NCBI RefSeq assembly: GCF_001899645.1
Contig: NZ_MKVV01000105.1
Span: forward strand, 1 to 33,340
Source: Pseudonocardia sp. 73-21
GTDB taxonomy: Bacteria; Actinomycetota; Actinomycetes; Mycobacteriales; Pseudonocardiaceae
DNA length: 33,340 nt
Reading direction: 5' to 3'
A program made the position numbers and the translations under genes. Under the pieces are notes generated by a model that was not told the DNA's origin, did no database searches, and worked only from the letters and a program-made list of their open reading frames with translations. Of the stretch, positions 1 to 7,163 are shown piece by piece. Within the stretch, counting starts at the first letter, position 1. Each line of letters starts with the position of its first letter.

Positions 1-35
1 GTGGGCCCCTGTCTCCGGACAGGGGCCCACTTTTG
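1..35 (+). terminator. Rho-independent terminator of an off-window gene
   Basis: A perfect 13-bp GC-rich stem (1-13 with 18-30) closes on the tetraloop TCCG and is followed by TTTTGTGT. This is the classic intrinsic terminator layout on the + strand. The gene it ends lies left of the window; glutamine synthetase is a common neighbour of glnE in actinobacteria, but that is only a guess here. Confidence 0.85.
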
Positions 36-309
36 TGTCCCCCTTCGGTCGAGGTCGGGGTCGTGCTGACCCGGCCGTGCCCGCCACCGGACGGGTGGCG
101 GCATCGACCCGGCCGGCCGGGCACGCGGCGACCACGATCCACCGCGGGCCGTACGCGGGTCGGGCGGCGGCACACCGCGCTGTGCTCGACCGGTGTGCGA
201 CACAGGGGCTGCCGCCTACCGCCACGAGGACCCGGCGGAGCTCACCACCGTGGTCCACCGGTTGCTGACGCGAGGTCGCCCGGTACCTGCGCGTGATTAG
301 GATCGTCCT
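36..309. other. Intergenic region upstream of glnE
   Basis: No convincing gene is seen in this 274-nt stretch. It holds a small hairpin (8-bp stem 81-88 with 94-101, 5-nt loop) that has no U-tract, and near its right end the putative glnE -10 box. Short open frames exist but look like ordinary GC-rich noise. Confidence 0.5.
298..303 (+). promoter_or_regulatory. Putative -10 box (TAGGAT) of glnE, leaderless
   Basis: TAGGAT fits the actinobacterial TANNNT -10 consensus and ends 6 nt before the GTG start of glnE, so transcription would begin at or next to the start codon. No clear Shine-Dalgarno sequence or -35 box is visible. Confidence 0.5.
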
Positions 310-3288
310 GTGGACCGGCGCATCGGAGGGTCGCTCGCACGGCTGGGCCTGACCGAGTCGTGGGCGGAGCAGACCCTGATCGATCTCGGGTGGTGGTCCG
401 GTGACCGGCCCACCCTCGGTTCCGAGCCGATCATGTGGGCGCTCGCCCGCAGCCCCGATCCCGATCTGGCGCTGCGCACCGTCGAGCGGCTCTTCGCCGC
501 CGTCGCCGACCGGCAGGAGCTCTCCGGCGCGTTGCGGACCGACATGGGTCTGCGGGGCCGGCTGCTCGCGCTGCTCGGCAGCTCGACGGCGTTGGGGGAC
601 CACCTCGTCACGCACCCCGACCGGTGGCACCGCCTGCGGGAGAGCGCCCGGCCGCCCGCCGACCCCACGGCGACGATGCTGGCGGCGGTCGGTGCCGATC
701 CCGACTCCCCGTCGGCGGCCACGCTGACCGGTTCGGAGGCGGTCGAGGCGCTCGGCACCGCCTACCGAGACAAGATGCTCCTGCTCGCGGCCGCCGACCT
801 CGCCGCGGTGGGGGAGCCCGAGCTACCGGTTCTGGAGGTCGACGAGGTCACCGCCCGCCTGTCGGACCTCGCGGCGGCCGCATTGCGGGCCGCCCTGGCC
901 GTGGCGATGGCCGAGGCCGGCTCCGACTGCGGCCGGCTCGCGATCATCGCGATGGGCAAGTGCGGCGGACGCGAGCTCAACTACGTCAGCGACGTCGACG
1001 TCGTGTTCGTCGCGGAACCCGCCGACCAGGCCACCACGAAGCTGGCCGCCCGGGTCATGCGGATCGCCGGCGAGGCCTGCTTCGAGGTGGACGCCAACCT
1101 GCGCCCCGAGGGCCGCCAGGGCGCGCTGGTGCGCACCCTCGACGGGCACGTGTCCTACTACAAGCGCTGGGCCAAGACCTGGGAGTTCCAGGCGCTGCTC
1201 AAGGCCCGCCCCATCGCCGGCGACGAGGAGCTGGGCAAGGCCTACGCCGAGGCCGTCGCGCCGATGGTGTGGAACGCGGTGGGCCGGGACGACTTCGTCG
1301 CCGACGTGCAGGCGATGCGCCGTCGCGTCGAGGACAACGTCCGGCCCGACCAGCGATCCCGGGAGATCAAGCTGGGGCCCGGGGGTCTGCGCGACGTCGA
1401 GTTCGCGGTGCAGCTGCTGCAGCTCGTGCACGGGCGCACCGACCCCGCGCTGCACTCGCCGTCCACCCTCGACGCCCTGGCGGCGCTGGCCGACGGCGGC
1501 TACGTCGCACGCGACGACGGGGCCAACCTCGCGGCGTCCTACCGGTTCCTGCGCCTGCTCGAGCACCGCCTGCAGCTGCAGCGGATGCGCCGGACCCACC
1601 TGTTGCCCCCGGCCGACGACACCGTCGCACTGCGGTGGCTCGCGCGCGCGGCCCGGATGCGCCCCGACGGACGCCACGACGTGGTCGGCGTGCTGATGGC
1701 GGAGTGGACCCGCAACGCCCGGCGTGTGCGCCGGCTGCACGAGAAGCTGTTCTACCGGCCGCTGCTGACGGCGGTGTCGCGGTTGTCGGCCGACACGGCC
1801 CGGCTGTCGGAGTCGGCGGCGGCGGCGCGGCTGGGCGCGTTGGGCTGGGTGTCGCCGGAGGGGGCGTTGACGCACCTGCGTGCGCTGATGTCGGGGGTGT
1901 CGCGGGCGGCGTCGATCCAGCAGACGCTGCTGCCGGTGCTGCTCGACGAGCTCGCGCGCAGCCCCGACCCGGACCGCGGCCTGCTGGCCTACCGCCGCGT
2001 GTCCGAGGCCCTGGCGACCACGCCCTGGTACCTGCGGCTACTGCGCGACGAGGGGCTGGTGGCGCAGCGGCTGATGTACCTGCTCGGCACGTCCGCGCTG
2101 GTGCCGGACCTGCTGGTGCGGGCCCCGGAGGTGCTGCGGCTGCTGGCCGCACCGTCCGCCGGCCGGGCCGACGAGCTCACCCGCGACCCCGGCGAGGTGG
2201 CGATGTCGCTGCGCACCACCGTCGCGCGGCAGCATGACCCGGACACCGCCGCCGCCACCGCACGGTCGTTGCGTCGCCACGAGATGCTGCGCGTGGCGTG
2301 CGCCGACCTGCTCGGCGTGCAGACCACCGAGCAGGTGTGCGCGGCGCTGAGCTCGGTGTGGGTGGCGGTGCTGCAGGCCACGCTCGAGTCGGTGGAGCGC
2401 GCGCTGGGTGCGAGCCCGGCCCCGGCGCGGATGGCCGTGATCGGGATGGGGCGCCTCGGGGGAGCGGAGCTCGGCTACGGCAGCGATGCCGACGTGCTGT
2501 TCGTCTGCGAGCCGGTGGACGGTGCGGCCGACGGGGACGCGGTCCGCTACGCCACCACGGTGGCGGAGACCGTCCGCCGGCGTCTCGGCGCACCCAGCCC
2601 GGACCCGGCGCTGCTCGTGGACGCCGACCTGCGGCCCGAGGGGCGCTCGGGGCCGCTCGTCCGCACGTTCGAGTCCTACCGGAGCTACTACGCCCGCTGG
2701 TCGGAGGCATGGGAGGCGCAGGCGCTGCTGCGTGCGACGCCCGTGGCGGGGGACCGGGACCTCGGGATCCGGTTCGTGGAGATGGTGGACCCCATCCGCT
2801 ACCCGCCCGACGGCCTCGACGCGACGACGGTCACGGAGATCCGGCGGATCAAGGCCCGGGTCGACGCCGAGCGGCTGCCGCGCGGCGCCGACCGCACTCT
2901 GCACACCAAGCTCGGTCTGGGCGGGCTCGCGGACGTCGAGTGGACCGTCCAGCTGCTGCAGCTCCAGCACGCCGGTGACCTGCCCGAGCTGCGCACGACG
3001 TCCACGCTCGAGGGGCTGCGCGAGGCCGGCGAGGCCGGGCTGCTCACCCCCGACGACGTCGCCGAGCTCACCACGGGATGGACGATGGCCACCCGCGCCC
3101 GCAACGCGATCATGCTGGTGAAGGGCAAGCCCGGCGACCAGCTGCCGCGCTCGGGCCACGAGCTGGCCTCGATCGCGTGCGCGGCGGGCTACCCCGCCGG
3201 CGGCGACCCCGGCGTGTTCCTCGACGACTACCGCAAGGCCACGCGACGGGCCCGGGCCGTCGTCGAAAGGGTTTTCTACGGCTGGTGA
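310..3288 (+). CDS. glnE: Bifunctional glutamine synthetase adenylyltransferase/adenylyl-removing enzyme
   Basis: GlnE adds AMP to, and removes it from, glutamine synthetase, setting nitrogen assimilation in the cytoplasm. The 992-aa length is normal for the family. Two nucleotidyltransferase-type domains are visible. The N-terminal one carries GKCGGREL near residues 216-223 and an SDVD acidic pair at 227-230; the C-terminal one carries GRLGGAEL at 714-721 and SDAD at 725-728. Each is followed by the conserved VDANLRPEG or VDADLRPEG segment and a helical domain. The GTG start at 310 follows a TAGGAT box by 6 nt, which suggests leaderless translation. A strong terminator separates it from the gene upstream, and lysE follows after 12-21 nt. 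Identification is secure. Confidence 0.97.
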   Translation: MDRRIGGSLARLGLTESWAEQTLIDLGWWSGDRPTLGSEPIMWALARSPDPDLALRTVERLFAAVADRQELSGALRTDMGLRGRLLALLGSSTALGDHLVTHPDRWHRLRESARPPADPTATMLAAVGADPDSPSAATLTGSEAVEALGTAYRDKMLLLAAADLAAVGEPELPVLEVDEVTARLSDLAAAALRAALAVAMAEAGSDCGRLAIIAMGKCGGRELNYVSDVDVVFVAEPADQATTKLAARVMRIAGEACFEVDANLRPEGRQGALVRTLDGHVSYYKRWAKTWEFQALLKARPIAGDEELGKAYAEAVAPMVWNAVGRDDFVADVQAMRRRVEDNVRPDQRSREIKLGPGGLRDVEFAVQLLQLVHGRTDPALHSPSTLDALAALADGGYVARDDGANLAASYRFLRLLEHRLQLQRMRRTHLLPPADDTVALRWLARAARMRPDGRHDVVGVLMAEWTRNARRVRRLHEKLFYRPLLTAVSRLSADTARLSESAAAARLGALGWVSPEGALTHLRALMSGVSRAASIQQTLLPVLLDELARSPDPDRGLLAYRRVSEALATTPWYLRLLRDEGLVAQRLMYLLGTSALVPDLLVRAPEVLRLLAAPSAGRADELTRDPGEVAMSLRTTVARQHDPDTAAATARSLRRHEMLRVACADLLGVQTTEQVCAALSSVWVAVLQATLESVERALGASPAPARMAVIGMGRLGGAELGYGSDADVLFVCEPVDGAADGDAVRYATTVAETVRRRLGAPSPDPALLVDADLRPEGRSGPLVRTFESYRSYYARWSEAWEAQALLRATPVAGDRDLGIRFVEMVDPIRYPPDGLDATTVTEIRRIKARVDAERLPRGADRTLHTKLGLGGLADVEWTVQLLQLQHAGDLPELRTTSTLEGLREAGEAGLLTPDDVAELTTGWTMATRARNAIMLVKGKPGDQLPRSGHELASIACAAGYPAGGDPGVFLDDYRKATRRARAVVERVFYGW

Positions 3289-3296
3289 CGGCGGGC

Positions 3297-3302
3297 TACC
3301 GT
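3297..3302 (+). promoter_or_regulatory. Putative -10 box (TACCGT) of the LysE gene
   Basis: TACCGT ends 7 nt before the ATG at 3310 and overlaps the alternative GTG start at 3301. If the box is used, the ATG is the true start of a leaderless mRNA. It lies just past the glnE stop codon, so read-through from glnE is also possible. Confidence 0.4.
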
Positions 3303-3309
3303 GCGCGGC

Positions 3310-3945
3310 ATGCCCTCGACGTCGACCCTCCTGGCGTTCGCCCTCGCCGGGATCGTGCTGGTGGTGATCCCCGGGCCGAGCGTGCTGTTCATCGTGGGCC
3401 GCGCCCTGGCCCACGGCCGGCGCGCCGCGCTGACGAGCGTGGCCGGCAACACCACCGGCGCCGCGCTCGTGGTGGTGCTGGTGGCGTTCGGACTGGGGGC
3501 CGTGGCCGCGGGATCGGCCGTGGTGTTCGGCGTGATCAAGTTCGTCGGGGCCGCGTACCTCGTGTACCTCGGGGTCCAGACGATCCGCCGCCGCGGCGAT
3601 CTCACCGCGGTTCTCGGGTCCGTGTCCGGGGCCGCGGACCGGCGGCTGTACTGGCAGGGCGTCGTGGTCGGGTGCACCAACCCGAAGGTGCTGGTGTTCT
3701 TCGCGGCCGTGCTGCCGCAGTTCGTCGACGCCGGCGCCGGTAGCGCCACCACCCAGATGCTGGTGCTGGGACTGCTGTTCGCGCTGATCGCGTCGGTGCT
3801 CGACAGCCTGTGGGGCCTCGCCGCCGGCACCGTCCGCACCTGGTTCGTCACCTCGCCCGCCCGGCTGCGCCGGGTCGGCGGGCTCGGGGGCGCGATGATG
3901 ATCGTCATGGGGGCGGGCCTGGCGCTGACCGGGCGGAAGGACTGA
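3310..3945 (+). CDS. LysE/RhtB family amino-acid exporter
   Basis: Integral membrane protein of 211 aa from the ATG at 3310, or 214 aa from the GTG at 3301. The family exports amino acids such as lysine, threonine or homoserine lactone; the substrate here cannot be read from sequence. The N-terminus carries the family signature VVIPGPSVLFIVGRALAHGRRAAL, here cited only as the run beginning near residue 17, then LVYLGVQTIRRR and a GCTNPKVLVFFAAVLPQFV segment typical of LysE. About six hydrophobic helices are present. I prefer the ATG because a TACCGT box precedes it by 7 nt. The stop codon is followed after 7 nt by a 44-nt hairpin. Confidence 0.9.
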   Translation: MPSTSTLLAFALAGIVLVVIPGPSVLFIVGRALAHGRRAALTSVAGNTTGAALVVVLVAFGLGAVAAGSAVVFGVIKFVGAAYLVYLGVQTIRRRGDLTAVLGSVSGAADRRLYWQGVVVGCTNPKVLVFFAAVLPQFVDAGAGSATTQMLVLGLLFALIASVLDSLWGLAAGTVRTWFVTSPARLRRVGGLGGAMMIVMGAGLALTGRKD

Positions 3946-3952
3946 CGAGGGG

Positions 3953-3996
3953 CCGTGCGCGGATATCGGTGTGGGAACACTGTTATCCGCGCACGG
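3953..3996. repeat. Hairpin element, copy A
   Basis: A 13-bp perfect outer stem (3953-3965 with 3984-3996), one mismatch, a 6-bp inner stem with one G-T pair, and a GGGA loop. The outer arms CGTGCGCGGA and TCCGCGCACG and the downstream GGCGG are shared with copies B (21618-21659) and C (31969-32010). It lies directly after the LysE stop codon and could act as a terminator, though it has no U-tract. Confidence 0.75.
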
Positions 3997-4036
3997 GCGG
4001 CGGAGCCGCACTCGAGCGCGCTGCGAGACTGGGCCC

Positions 4037-4723
4037 GTGGACACCGTCAGGCAGCTCGTCGAGACCCGGCCCGTCGTCCTGCTCGCCGCCGTCCTCGCGC
4101 TGGTCGCGGTGTCCTGGCGGATGTCGTGGCGCTGGGCCCGCACCGTGGTCACCATCGCTCACGAGGGCGGGCACGCCGTGGCGGCGCTGGTGGCCGGGCG
4201 GGGGCTGACGGGCATCCGGCTGCACCCCGACACGTCCGGCGTCACGGTGTCCACGGGCGCGCGTCGCGGGCCGGGGCTGGTGTTCACGTTCCTCGGCGGC
4301 TACCCGGCGCCGTCGCTGCTCGGGGTGGGCGGGGCGCTGCTCGTGGCCGCCGACCGGGCCCAGCTGACGCTGTGGATCGCGTTGGCGCTGCTCGCCGCCA
4401 CGCTGATCGGGATCCGCAACGCCTACGGGGCCGTCGCCGTGCTGGCCACCGGGGTGCTGGTGGCGGCCGTCGCGGGCTGGGCGACTCCCCGGGTGCAGGA
4501 CGGTTTCGCGGCGGCGCTGTGCTGGTTCCTGGTGTTCGGCGGGCTGCGCGCCACGAGGGAGCTGCAGCGTGGCCGCCGTCGGGGATATCGGGGCGATTCG
4601 GACGCCGACATGCTCGCCCGGTTGACGCACGTCGCGGGGGGAATCTGGGCGGTCCTGTTCTGGTTGGTGGCGGGTGTGGCCGTGATCATCGCGGCCTGGG
4701 TACTGCTGATCCGACCGACCTGA
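4037..4723 (+). CDS. M50B-like membrane metallopeptidase family protein
   Basis: A 228-aa membrane protein with the zinc-protease motif HEGGH at residues 42-46, set in a hydrophobic helix (TIAHEGGHAVAALVAGRG). This matches the M50B-like family of actinobacterial membrane proteins, which relate to site-2 proteases. A glycine-rich turn and about five more hydrophobic segments follow. The catalytic role is inferred; no substrate is known. The GTG at 4037 is chosen because the frame before it runs through hairpin A and reads as non-protein. The last codons and the stop lie inside a 14-bp tandem repeat, so the C-terminus may vary between strains. Confidence 0.8.
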   Translation: MDTVRQLVETRPVVLLAAVLALVAVSWRMSWRWARTVVTIAHEGGHAVAALVAGRGLTGIRLHPDTSGVTVSTGARRGPGLVFTFLGGYPAPSLLGVGGALLVAADRAQLTLWIALALLAATLIGIRNAYGAVAVLATGVLVAAVAGWATPRVQDGFAAALCWFLVFGGLRATRELQRGRRRGYRGDSDADMLARLTHVAGGIWAVLFWLVAGVAVIIAAWVLLIRPT

Positions 4724-4765
4724 TCCGACCGACCTGATCCGACCGACCTGATCCGACCGACCTGA
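4706..4765. repeat. 14-bp tandem repeat, four copies
   Basis: The unit CTGATCCGACCGAC is repeated four times without error (4706-4761) and followed by a partial unit CTGA. The first unit and the junction encode the last residues and the TGA of the M50-like gene. The rest forms the short leader of the next gene, up to its ribosome binding site. The unit length is not a multiple of three. Confidence 0.95.
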
Positions 4766-4774
4766 GGAGAGCGC

Positions 4775-5200
4775 GTGACCGCACCGACCGACATGAACGA
4801 CTGGAACCGCAAGATCATCGAGGAGTTCCGCGCCAACGAGGGGCGGGTCGGTGGCCCGTTCGAGGGGGCGCCGATGATCCTCGTGCACCACATCGGGGCC
4901 AAGTCGGGCACCGAGCGCGTGACACCACTCGTGTACTTCCCGCAGCCCGACGACCAGATCGTGATCATCGCGTCCAAGGCCGGCGCGCCGACCAACCCGG
5001 ACTGGTACCACAACCTCAAGGCCAACCCGAAGATCACCGTCGAGGTCGGCACCGAGACGTTCGCCGTCGAGGCCGCCGAGGTCGAGGGCGCCGAGCGCGA
5101 CACGATCTGGGACGCCGCCGTGGCCGCCAACCCGGGCTTCGGCGAGTACCAGACGAAGACGAGCCGCCTGATCCCCGTGCTGAGGCTCACGCGCATCTGA
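4775..5200 (+). CDS. Deazaflavin (F420)-dependent nitroreductase family protein, DDN type
   Basis: A 141-aa split-barrel protein of the DDN/AclJ family, which bind F420 and reduce small substrates; the best-known member activates nitroimidazoles in mycobacteria. Family features seen are WNRKIIEEFRANEGRVGG at the N-terminus, LVHHIGAKSGTERVTPLVY (residues 33-51), the ASKAGAPTNPDWYHNLKANP block and a C-terminal PVLRLTRI strand. The GTG start has a clear AGGAGAG ribosome binding site at 4765-4771, so this gene uses a leadered mRNA, unlike several neighbours. Substrate unknown. Confidence 0.92.
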   Translation: MTAPTDMNDWNRKIIEEFRANEGRVGGPFEGAPMILVHHIGAKSGTERVTPLVYFPQPDDQIVIIASKAGAPTNPDWYHNLKANPKITVEVGTETFAVEAAEVEGAERDTIWDAAVAANPGFGEYQTKTSRLIPVLRLTRI

Positions 5201-5216
5201 GGCAGGATCGGCAGCC

Positions 5217-5651
5217 GTGACCATCACCTTGGACCAGGCCCAGACCATCGTCGCCGCCGCACTGCTGCACGGCACCGAGGCGGGGTTCAACCCGCTGACG
5301 GTCGCGGTGCTCGATCCCGGAGGGGCGCTCGTGGCCCTGGGCCGCCAGGACGGCTCCGGCTTCCTGCGCCCCGACCTCGCCCAGGCGAAGGCCTCCGGCG
5401 TGCTCGCACTGGGCATGACCAACCGGGCCATCGCCGCGCGCGCGGCCGACTCCCCGGAGTTCTTCACCTCCGTGGCCACGCTGGCCGGCGGCAAGATCCT
5501 GTCCGTGCCCGGCGGCGTCTTCGTCCGCGACGCCGACGGCGTGCTGCTCGGCGCCGTCGGGGTCACGGGCGACGCGTCGCTCAACGACGAGGCCGCCGCC
5601 CTCGCGGGTATCGCCGCCGCCGGTCTGGTCGCCCAGACCGGGGCGGAGTGA
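5217..5651 (+). CDS. GlcG/HbpS family heme-binding-like protein (DUF336)
   Basis: A 144-aa cytoplasmic protein of the GlcG/HbpS fold. It has the typical pattern TLDQAQTIVAAALLHG, then VAVLDPGGALVALGRQDG, a helix with TNRAIAARAADSPEFF and a GGVFVRDADGVLLGAVGVTGD strand-turn near the C-terminus. Members bind heme or act with the glycolate and diol enzymes; no such neighbour is present here, so the role is open. It starts 16 nt after the DDN gene, and its stop overlaps the start of the EamA gene (GTGA), which points to co-translation of the two. Confidence 0.88.
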   Translation: MTITLDQAQTIVAAALLHGTEAGFNPLTVAVLDPGGALVALGRQDGSGFLRPDLAQAKASGVLALGMTNRAIAARAADSPEFFTSVATLAGGKILSVPGGVFVRDADGVLLGAVGVTGDASLNDEAAALAGIAAAGLVAQTGAE

Positions 5652-6595
5652 CCACCTCCTCCACCCTCGACCGGACCGGGGCGGGCCTGCTGCTCGCCCT
5701 GGTCTCGGCCGTCACCTTCGGGCTCTCCGGCCCGTTCGCCAAGGCCCTGACCGACGCCGGGTGGTCGGCGTCGGGTGCGGTGCTCGTCCGCCTCGGTGGG
5801 GCCGCGGCGATCCTGCTGGTGATCCTCGCCGTCCGGCGCCCGGGGGTGCTGGCCGCGGTCCGCGCCGACGGCCCGGCGCTCGTGCTCTACGGCGTGCTGG
5901 CCATGGCCGGCGTCCAGGTGGCGTTCTTCAACGCGCTGCAGTACCTGCCCGTCGCCGTCGCGCTGCTGCTCGAGTACATCGGCCCCGTGCTGGTCATCGG
6001 CTGGGTGTGGCTCGTGCGCCGGCAGCCGCCGAGCCGTCGCACCGTGCTCGGCGCGGTCGTCGCCCTGTTCGGGCTGACGCTGGTGGTGCAGCTGTGGTCC
6101 GGCATCGGGCTGAGCACGCCGGGGTTGCTGTGGGGGTTCGCCGCGGCCGTCTGCCAGGCGTCGTACTTCCTGATCGCGGACCGGGCCGGGGCGTCGACCC
6201 CGCCACTGGTGCTCGCGGGCGTGGGGATGACGGTGGGCACCGTCGTGGTCGCGCTGCTGGGGCTGGTGGGCGTGCTGCCCATCGTGATCGACGCCGCGGC
6301 CACCGGGGTGTTCCTGGCCGGCGTCGACGTCGGCTGGCCGGTGGCGGCCACGCTGCTCGTCGTCGTCGCGTCGGTGATCGCCTACCTCACCGGGGTGGCC
6401 GCGATCGCGCGCATCGGCGCGGCCCGCGGCTCGCTCGTCGCGCTGCTGGAGGTGGTGGCCTCCGCCGTGGCGTCGTGGCTGCTGCTGGGGCAGGTGCCCG
6501 CGGTCATCCAGCTGGTGGGCGGGGCGCTGATCCTGGTGGGTGTCGCGCTGACCTCGACGGCGGCCCGACCGGACCCGACCCCGGCGCCGGTCTAG
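5648..6595 (+). CDS. EamA/DMT family transporter
   Basis: A 315-aa inner-membrane protein with ten hydrophobic helices in two homologous EamA halves (about residues 10-140 and 155-300). FGLSGPFAKALTDAGWS at the start and LLLEYIGPVLVIGWVWLVRRQ near residue 105 resemble RhtA-like metabolite exporters. The substrate is unknown. The GTG start overlaps the GlcG stop by 4 nt. It faces the DUF1992 gene convergently, with a 99-nt gap. Confidence 0.92.
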   Translation: MTTSSTLDRTGAGLLLALVSAVTFGLSGPFAKALTDAGWSASGAVLVRLGGAAAILLVILAVRRPGVLAAVRADGPALVLYGVLAMAGVQVAFFNALQYLPVAVALLLEYIGPVLVIGWVWLVRRQPPSRRTVLGAVVALFGLTLVVQLWSGIGLSTPGLLWGFAAAVCQASYFLIADRAGASTPPLVLAGVGMTVGTVVVALLGLVGVLPIVIDAAATGVFLAGVDVGWPVAATLLVVVASVIAYLTGVAAIARIGAARGSLVALLEVVASAVASWLLLGQVPAVIQLVGGALILVGVALTSTAARPDPTPAPV

Positions 6596-6607
6596 CCGCG
6601 ATCGACC

Positions 6608-6668
6608 ACCGCCACATGGCCACCTACGGCTGCCCGTGGCGGTCCGTCAACAGCCACGAGTGACCATG
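6608..6668. terminator. Candidate bidirectional terminator between convergent genes
   Basis: The gap between the EamA and DUF1992 stop codons holds two overlapping inverted repeats: an 8-bp perfect stem (6608-6615 with 6636-6643) and an imperfect 18-nt pair (6615-6632 with 6651-6668). No U-tract follows either, so the terminator role rests on position only. Confidence 0.3.
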
Positions 6669-6694
6669 AGGCGGTGTGGGGCGGGGGCGCGGGG

Positions 6695-7150
6695 TCAGGA
6701 GGGGCGGCGCCGGCGCCACCAGGGGTTGCGGGTCGGTGGCGGTGGGGCAGGAGCCGCCGGCGACGCGGCGGGCGCACGGCCGGCGCGCCAGCGGGCCACG
6801 GCGTCGTCGGCGTCGATGCGGCCGACCTTCACCCTCGGGCCCACCGGGTTGCGCAGATACTCGACGATCCGCAGGTTCAGCGCCCGCAGCACGTCCCGCA
6901 CGGCCTGCTCCGTGCGGAGATCGCTCAGGGTGGCGGGCAGGCGGTCGATCTCCTTGCGCAGCTGGATCGACTCGGGCAGCAGCGCCTCGCGCGAGAGACC
7001 CTCGCGTTCGACGTAGCGGCGGACCCACCACATCTCGTCGTCGGGCCCGTCCAGTCCCGGCAGCGGTTTGCCGGCGCCGGGCAGGTTGTCGAAGGCGCCG
7101 CGTTCGGCGGCCTCGCGGATGGCCCGGTCGACGGCCGACTCGTACCCCAC
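6695..7150 (-). CDS. DUF1992 (DnaJ-homologue C28-like) family protein
   Basis: A 151-aa protein. Residues 1-120 match DUF1992, a domain found alone in bacteria and in human DNAJC28: AIREAAERGAFDNLPGAGKPL near residues 10-30, then DEMWWVRRYVEREG and a helical part. The Arg/Ala/Pro-rich tail ends in WWRRRRPS. The molecular function of the family is unknown to me. The GTG start lies 7 nt behind TAACCT, whose TAA is the stop codon of the CocE gene upstream, so it probably has its own leaderless promoter. Confidence 0.87.
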   Translation of the reverse strand: MGYESAVDRAIREAAERGAFDNLPGAGKPLPGLDGPDDEMWWVRRYVEREGLSREALLPESIQLRKEIDRLPATLSDLRTEQAVRDVLRALNLRIVEYLRNPVGPRVKVGRIDADDAVARWRAGRAPAASPAAPAPPPPTRNPWWRRRRPS

Positions 7151-7157
7151 GCGACCG

Positions 7158-7163
7158 AGGTTA
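7158..7163 (-). promoter_or_regulatory. Putative -10 box (TAACCT) of the DUF1992 gene, sharing the CocE stop codon
   Basis: Read on the minus strand, TAACCT ends 7 nt before the GTG start at 7150. Its first three bases are the TAA stop of the CocE-like gene. No ribosome binding site is visible. Confidence 0.5.

Noticed and set aside
81..101. 8-bp hairpin upstream of glnE as riboswitch or attenuator
   Set aside because: Single small stem without conserved parts; if glnE is leaderless it is not even transcribed with it.
193..300. Short + strand frame ending just before glnE, partly protein-like
   Set aside because: Only 35 codons, no ribosome binding site or known relative, and its end overlaps the likely glnE -10 box.
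435..2237. Long open frame of 600 codons inside glnE on the same strand
   Set aside because: Gly/Arg/Ala/Pro-rich shadow of glnE caused by high GC; no domain or sensible start.
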